From: an uncultured Collinsella sp.
GTDB taxonomy: Bacteria > Actinomycetota > Coriobacteriia > Coriobacteriales > Coriobacteriaceae
NCBI GenBank assembly: GCA_902478945.1
Contig: CABSMX010000041.1
Coordinates: 1 to 16,656, forward strand
Direction: 5' to 3'
Length of the DNA: 16,656 nt
Below the pieces are notes generated by a model. The model was given only the letters and a program-made list of their open reading frames with translations. It searched no databases and had not been told where the DNA came from. The position numbers and the translations under genes are program-made. Below are positions 14,710 to 16,656 of this stretch, one piece after another (position 1 is the first letter of the stretch; every line of letters starts with the position of its first letter).

Positions 14710-14730
14710 TTATTGGAGGGCGAGGCGCGT

Positions 14731-15129
14731 ATGGCGCAATCTCAGAACAGCACGGTCGATCTGGCAACGCCGGCAACCTGCCTGATGGGGCTTACCAGCC
14801 ACGGTAACGTGATGGTGGGCAATAAGGCGTTTGAGTACTATAACGAGCGCAATCCCGAGGATTATATTCAAATCCCGTGGGGCGAGGTCGACTATATTGC
14901 CGCCGAGGTTTTGCGCGGCACCAAGAAGATCACGCGTTTTGCCATCTTCACCAAGGACAACGGTCACTTTACGTTTTCGACGCGTGACGACAAAGAGACG
15001 CTTCGCGCGGTCCGCAAGTACGTCGACGAGAATAAGCTCGTGCGTTCGCCCGACTTTATCGATGTGACGGCCAAGGGCGCCAAGAGCATCCCCTCCGTCA
15101 TCAAAAACCTCTTCCACAAAGGCAACTAG
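14731..15129 (+). CDS. DUF956 family protein (PTS-associated, ManO-like)
   Basis: Small soluble protein of 132 aa. DUF956 proteins are commonly encoded after mannose-family PTS genes in Firmicutes and have been called ManO; a regulatory role is suspected, but the mechanism is not known to me. The start ATG follows TTGGAGGG at about 10 nt; a longer in-frame extension to 14680 runs through the terminator and is rejected. Visible features are an N-terminal MAQSQNSTVDLATPATCL stretch, a conserved GNKAFEYYNERNPEDYIQIPW segment near residues 32-52, a beta-rich middle, and a basic C-terminus (IKNLFHKGN). It likely has its own promoter overlapping the PTS terminator, so it may be expressed apart from the permease. 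Confidence 0.9.
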   Translation: MAQSQNSTVDLATPATCLMGLTSHGNVMVGNKAFEYYNERNPEDYIQIPWGEVDYIAAEVLRGTKKITRFAIFTKDNGHFTFSTRDDKETLRAVRKYVDENKLVRSPDFIDVTAKGAKSIPSVIKNLFHKGN

Positions 15130-15137
15130 CTCCTCAT

Positions 15138-15206
15138 AAGTTGCGGTGAAATAGTTCCTAAATACGGCTTTAGATGCTTCGGACAAGAACTATTCCACCG
15201 CAACTT
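15138..15206. repeat. GTTGCGGTGAAATAG palindrome, copy 3
   Basis: The stem at 15138-15157 and 15187-15206 is identical to that of the copy at 11452-11520, including the single mismatch, while the middle of the loop differs. It begins 8 nt after the DUF956 stop codon. Confidence 0.8.
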
Positions 15207-15248
15207 CGAAGTCTAGTCATGCGACGTATGGCAATGCAGTAAATCTGC

Positions 15249-15254
15249 TACACT
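15249..15254 (+). promoter_or_regulatory. -10 box of the tRNA-Arg gene
   Basis: TACACT ends 10 nt before the mature tRNA 5' end, so transcription would start within a few bases of it. The -35 region (around 15226-15231) is poor. Confidence 0.4.
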
Positions 15255-15264
15255 AGTACAACAT

Positions 15265-15340
15265 GCCTCCGTAGCTCAGGGGATAGAGCACCGCTCTCCT
15301 AAAGCGGGTGTCGACGGTTCGAATCCGCCCGGGGGCACCA
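15265..15340 (+). tRNA. tRNA-Arg (anticodon CCT)
   Basis: This is a 76-nt cloverleaf with encoded CCA (15338-15340). The acceptor stem is GCCTCCG with CGGGGGC (one G-T pair), the D-arm has TAGCTCAGGGGATAGAGCA, the anticodon stem is CCGCT/AGCGG and the loop CTCCTAA gives anticodon CCT, decoding AGG. The T-arm is GACGG-TTCGAAT-CCGCC with one A-C mismatch. A terminator follows. Confidence 0.95.
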
Positions 15341-15350
15341 GAGGAATATC

Positions 15351-15384
15351 GAGCCCGGTACCGCTACGGTGCCGGGCTCTTCTG
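15351..15384 (+). terminator. Terminator of the tRNA-Arg gene
   Basis: GAGCCCGGTACCG (15351-15363), a CTA loop and CGGTGCCGGGCTC (15367-15379) form a 13-bp stem with one wobble, followed by a short T-rich stretch. It begins 10 nt after the tRNA. Confidence 0.8.
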
Positions 15385-15398
15385 GTTCATGCCATGTC

Positions 15399-15440
15399 AA
15401 AAACGAGGCGCCCGCTTGCTGGGGGAGCAAGCGGGCGCCT
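15399..15440 (-). terminator. Terminator of the PASTA kinase gene
   Basis: Perfect 15-bp arms (15406-15420 and 15426-15440) enclose a 5-nt loop. On the minus strand the stem is followed by CG and TTTTT (15403-15399). It lies 50 nt beyond the kinase stop codon. Confidence 0.9.
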
Positions 15441-15490
15441 GTGAGCGAATATGTTTGCGGCGAGAGCCGTGATGAGCGGTGGGGTGGCGA

Positions 15491-16656
15491 CTAGTTGGTC
15501 GTACCGGAATCGTCACCCGTGCCCGAGCCAGAGTCAGAGCCCGAGCCAGAAAGTGCGACTGTTAGCGTGATCGTGCTGTCGGTGGACTGCTTGCCGGTGG
15601 GGGAGACGCCCGTAACGGTGGCATCCTCGTTACCGCTTACGGGATTGCCGTTCTGGTCACAGAAGCCGATGTTATAGAAACCGGCGTTGTTGAGCGCGGT
15701 GACGGCGGCGGAGATGCTCTTGCCGTACAGGTTGCCCGGAACACTGGCCTTGCCGGACTTCTTGGCAATGACAACGGTAATCGTGGCGCCGGGCTTCTGC
15801 TTGCCACTGGGGTTCCAGCTGATCACGGTGCCCTCGGTAACCGAGTCGTTCTCCTGGTAGCTAACGTCGACGCCAAAGCCTGCCATATCGAGGGCGTTGC
15901 GCGCCTGGGCCTCGGTCATGTCGGTCAGATCGGGGACGGACGTGATATCCGGGCCGCTCGAGACCTTGTACGAGATGGTCGTGCCCTTCGCGACTTCCTT
16001 ACCGGCTTCGGTGCCCTGCTCAAAGACCTGGCCCTCATCGGCCTCGTTGGCCTCCTCGGAGGCGTTGCCCTTCAGGCCAACGCTTGCCAGCGCGGCTTCT
16101 GCCTGGTCCTTGGTCAGGCCGACAAGCCGGGGAACCTCAACCTTCTCGGAGGGCTTGGGGCCCTTGGAGATTACCAGGTTCACCTTGGTGCCCTTGGCCT
16201 TCTTGGTGTTGCCGTTGGGCGTCTGCTCGGCGACCTTGCCCTCGTCGACATCGTCGTTGTAGCTTTGGTCGATGGTGCCGACCTCGAGGCCGGCTTCCTT
16301 GATCAGCTCGACGGCAGTCTGCTGGTCCTTGCCCAGTACATCGGGAACGGTGACCTGCTCGCCGCCAAAGAGTCCTGTGGCAAAGGCCACCACGATGCCG
16401 ATGACGGCAACCGCTGCCACCACGGCGGCGATGATCTTGTTTTTGTTGGATTTGGGCTCTTCGACCTCGTAGGAGCCGGTGGAGCCCGAAACCGAGCTAC
16501 GGGTGGTATTCTGCCCGCTCACGCCCGAGACGGGACGCACCATGGCGCGCGTCTGATCGGAAAGCTCGCGAGTCTTGGTGGCGCCCAGTTCACCGGGGGC
16601 ACCGATGATGCGCGTGGGCTCCGAGATGTTGACGGCACGGCCCGACAGGTAGCTGT
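15491..16656 (-). CDS. PASTA-domain Ser/Thr protein kinase, C-terminal part (5' end off window)
   Basis: The open frame continues past the ATG at 16543 to the window edge, adding residues ending ...LSDQTRA before that Met, so the Met is internal and the gene is partial. Numbering from it, a basic stretch precedes one transmembrane helix (about 37-59), then four PASTA repeats: about 63-128, 135-197, 200-262 and 266-331. A Ser/Gly/Asp-rich tail (332-350) ends the protein. This architecture is that of PknB/PrkC-type kinases, whose PASTA repeats sense peptidoglycan fragments or lipid II outside the cell. The kinase catalytic domain would lie beyond 16656 and is not seen, so kinase activity is inferred. 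PASTA 4 is divergent, with an added insertion and a Cys. A dedicated terminator follows. Confidence 0.9.
   Translation of the reverse strand, partial: SYLSGRAVNISEPTRIIGAPGELGATKTRELSDQTRAMVRPVSGVSGQNTTRSSVSGSTGSYEVEEPKSNKNKIIAAVVAAVAVIGIVVAFATGLFGGEQVTVPDVLGKDQQTAVELIKEAGLEVGTIDQSYNDDVDEGKVAEQTPNGNTKKAKGTKVNLVISKGPKPSEKVEVPRLVGLTKDQAEAALASVGLKGNASEEANEADEGQVFEQGTEAGKEVAKGTTISYKVSSGPDITSVPDLTDMTEAQARNALDMAGFGVDVSYQENDSVTEGTVISWNPSGKQKPGATITVVIAKKSGKASVPGNLYGKSISAAVTALNNAGFYNIGFCDQNGNPVSGNEDATVTGVSPTGKQSTDSTITLTVALSGSGSDSGSGTGDDSGTTN

Noticed and set aside
15265..15340. Integration site for a mobile element at tRNA-Arg
   Set aside because: tRNA genes are common attachment sites, but there is no integrase and no repeat of the tRNA 3' end nearby.

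Overview
The window looks like chromosomal DNA from a gut Coriobacteriia bacterium, most likely Collinsella or a close relative. This is inferred from the GC-rich coding sequence with strong third-position bias (which creates long antisense shadow ORFs), a mannose-family PTS operon followed by a DUF956 gene, a DUF5692 membrane protein beside a large Fe-S flavoprotein, and several families of short palindromic repeats between genes. No similarity search could be run, so the genus is not certain.

Layout. (1) 1-1310: a small membrane-anchored protein of unknown function on the minus strand (174-842). It is flanked by two inverted copies of one 35-bp palindrome and followed by two tandem copies of a second palindrome family. 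A long, structured leader for clpB comes next. (2) 1311-4019: the disaggregase gene clpB and its terminator, then a 57-aa unknown ORF. (3) 4271-5879: a repeat hairpin of a third family, then a 500-aa single-pass membrane protein with a very acidic N-terminal domain (minus strand). (4) 6009-10815: a regulated locus. A TetR regulator and a DUF5692 polytopic membrane protein lie on the minus strand. A 925-aa iron-sulfur/FAD/NAD(P) oxidoreductase is divergent from them. The shared intergenic region carries two identical-consensus operators, TTGAC-N5-GTCAA. (5) 10816-11520: a large nested hairpin, then hypA with a TTG start codon, then another repeat hairpin. (6) 11521-15206: an AT-rich promoter region and the mannose-family PTS genes IIAB, IIC and IID, ending in a terminator that overlaps the promoter of the downstream DUF956 gene. 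A third repeat hairpin follows. (7) 15249-15440: tRNA-Arg(CCT) and two terminators. (8) 15491-16656: the C-terminal part of a PASTA-type Ser/Thr kinase, running off the right edge.

How the genes fit together. The PTS operon imports and phosphorylates a mannose/glucose-type sugar. ClpB is a stress chaperone. The kinase tail is a cell-wall sensor. The locus in (4) is the best candidate for something undescribed: a small-molecule-responsive TetR probably controls both a membrane protein of unknown function and a soluble multi-cluster flavoprotein. The palindromes are the other striking feature. At least three families sit just after stop codons or around genes, and one pair shows a compensatory base-pair change.
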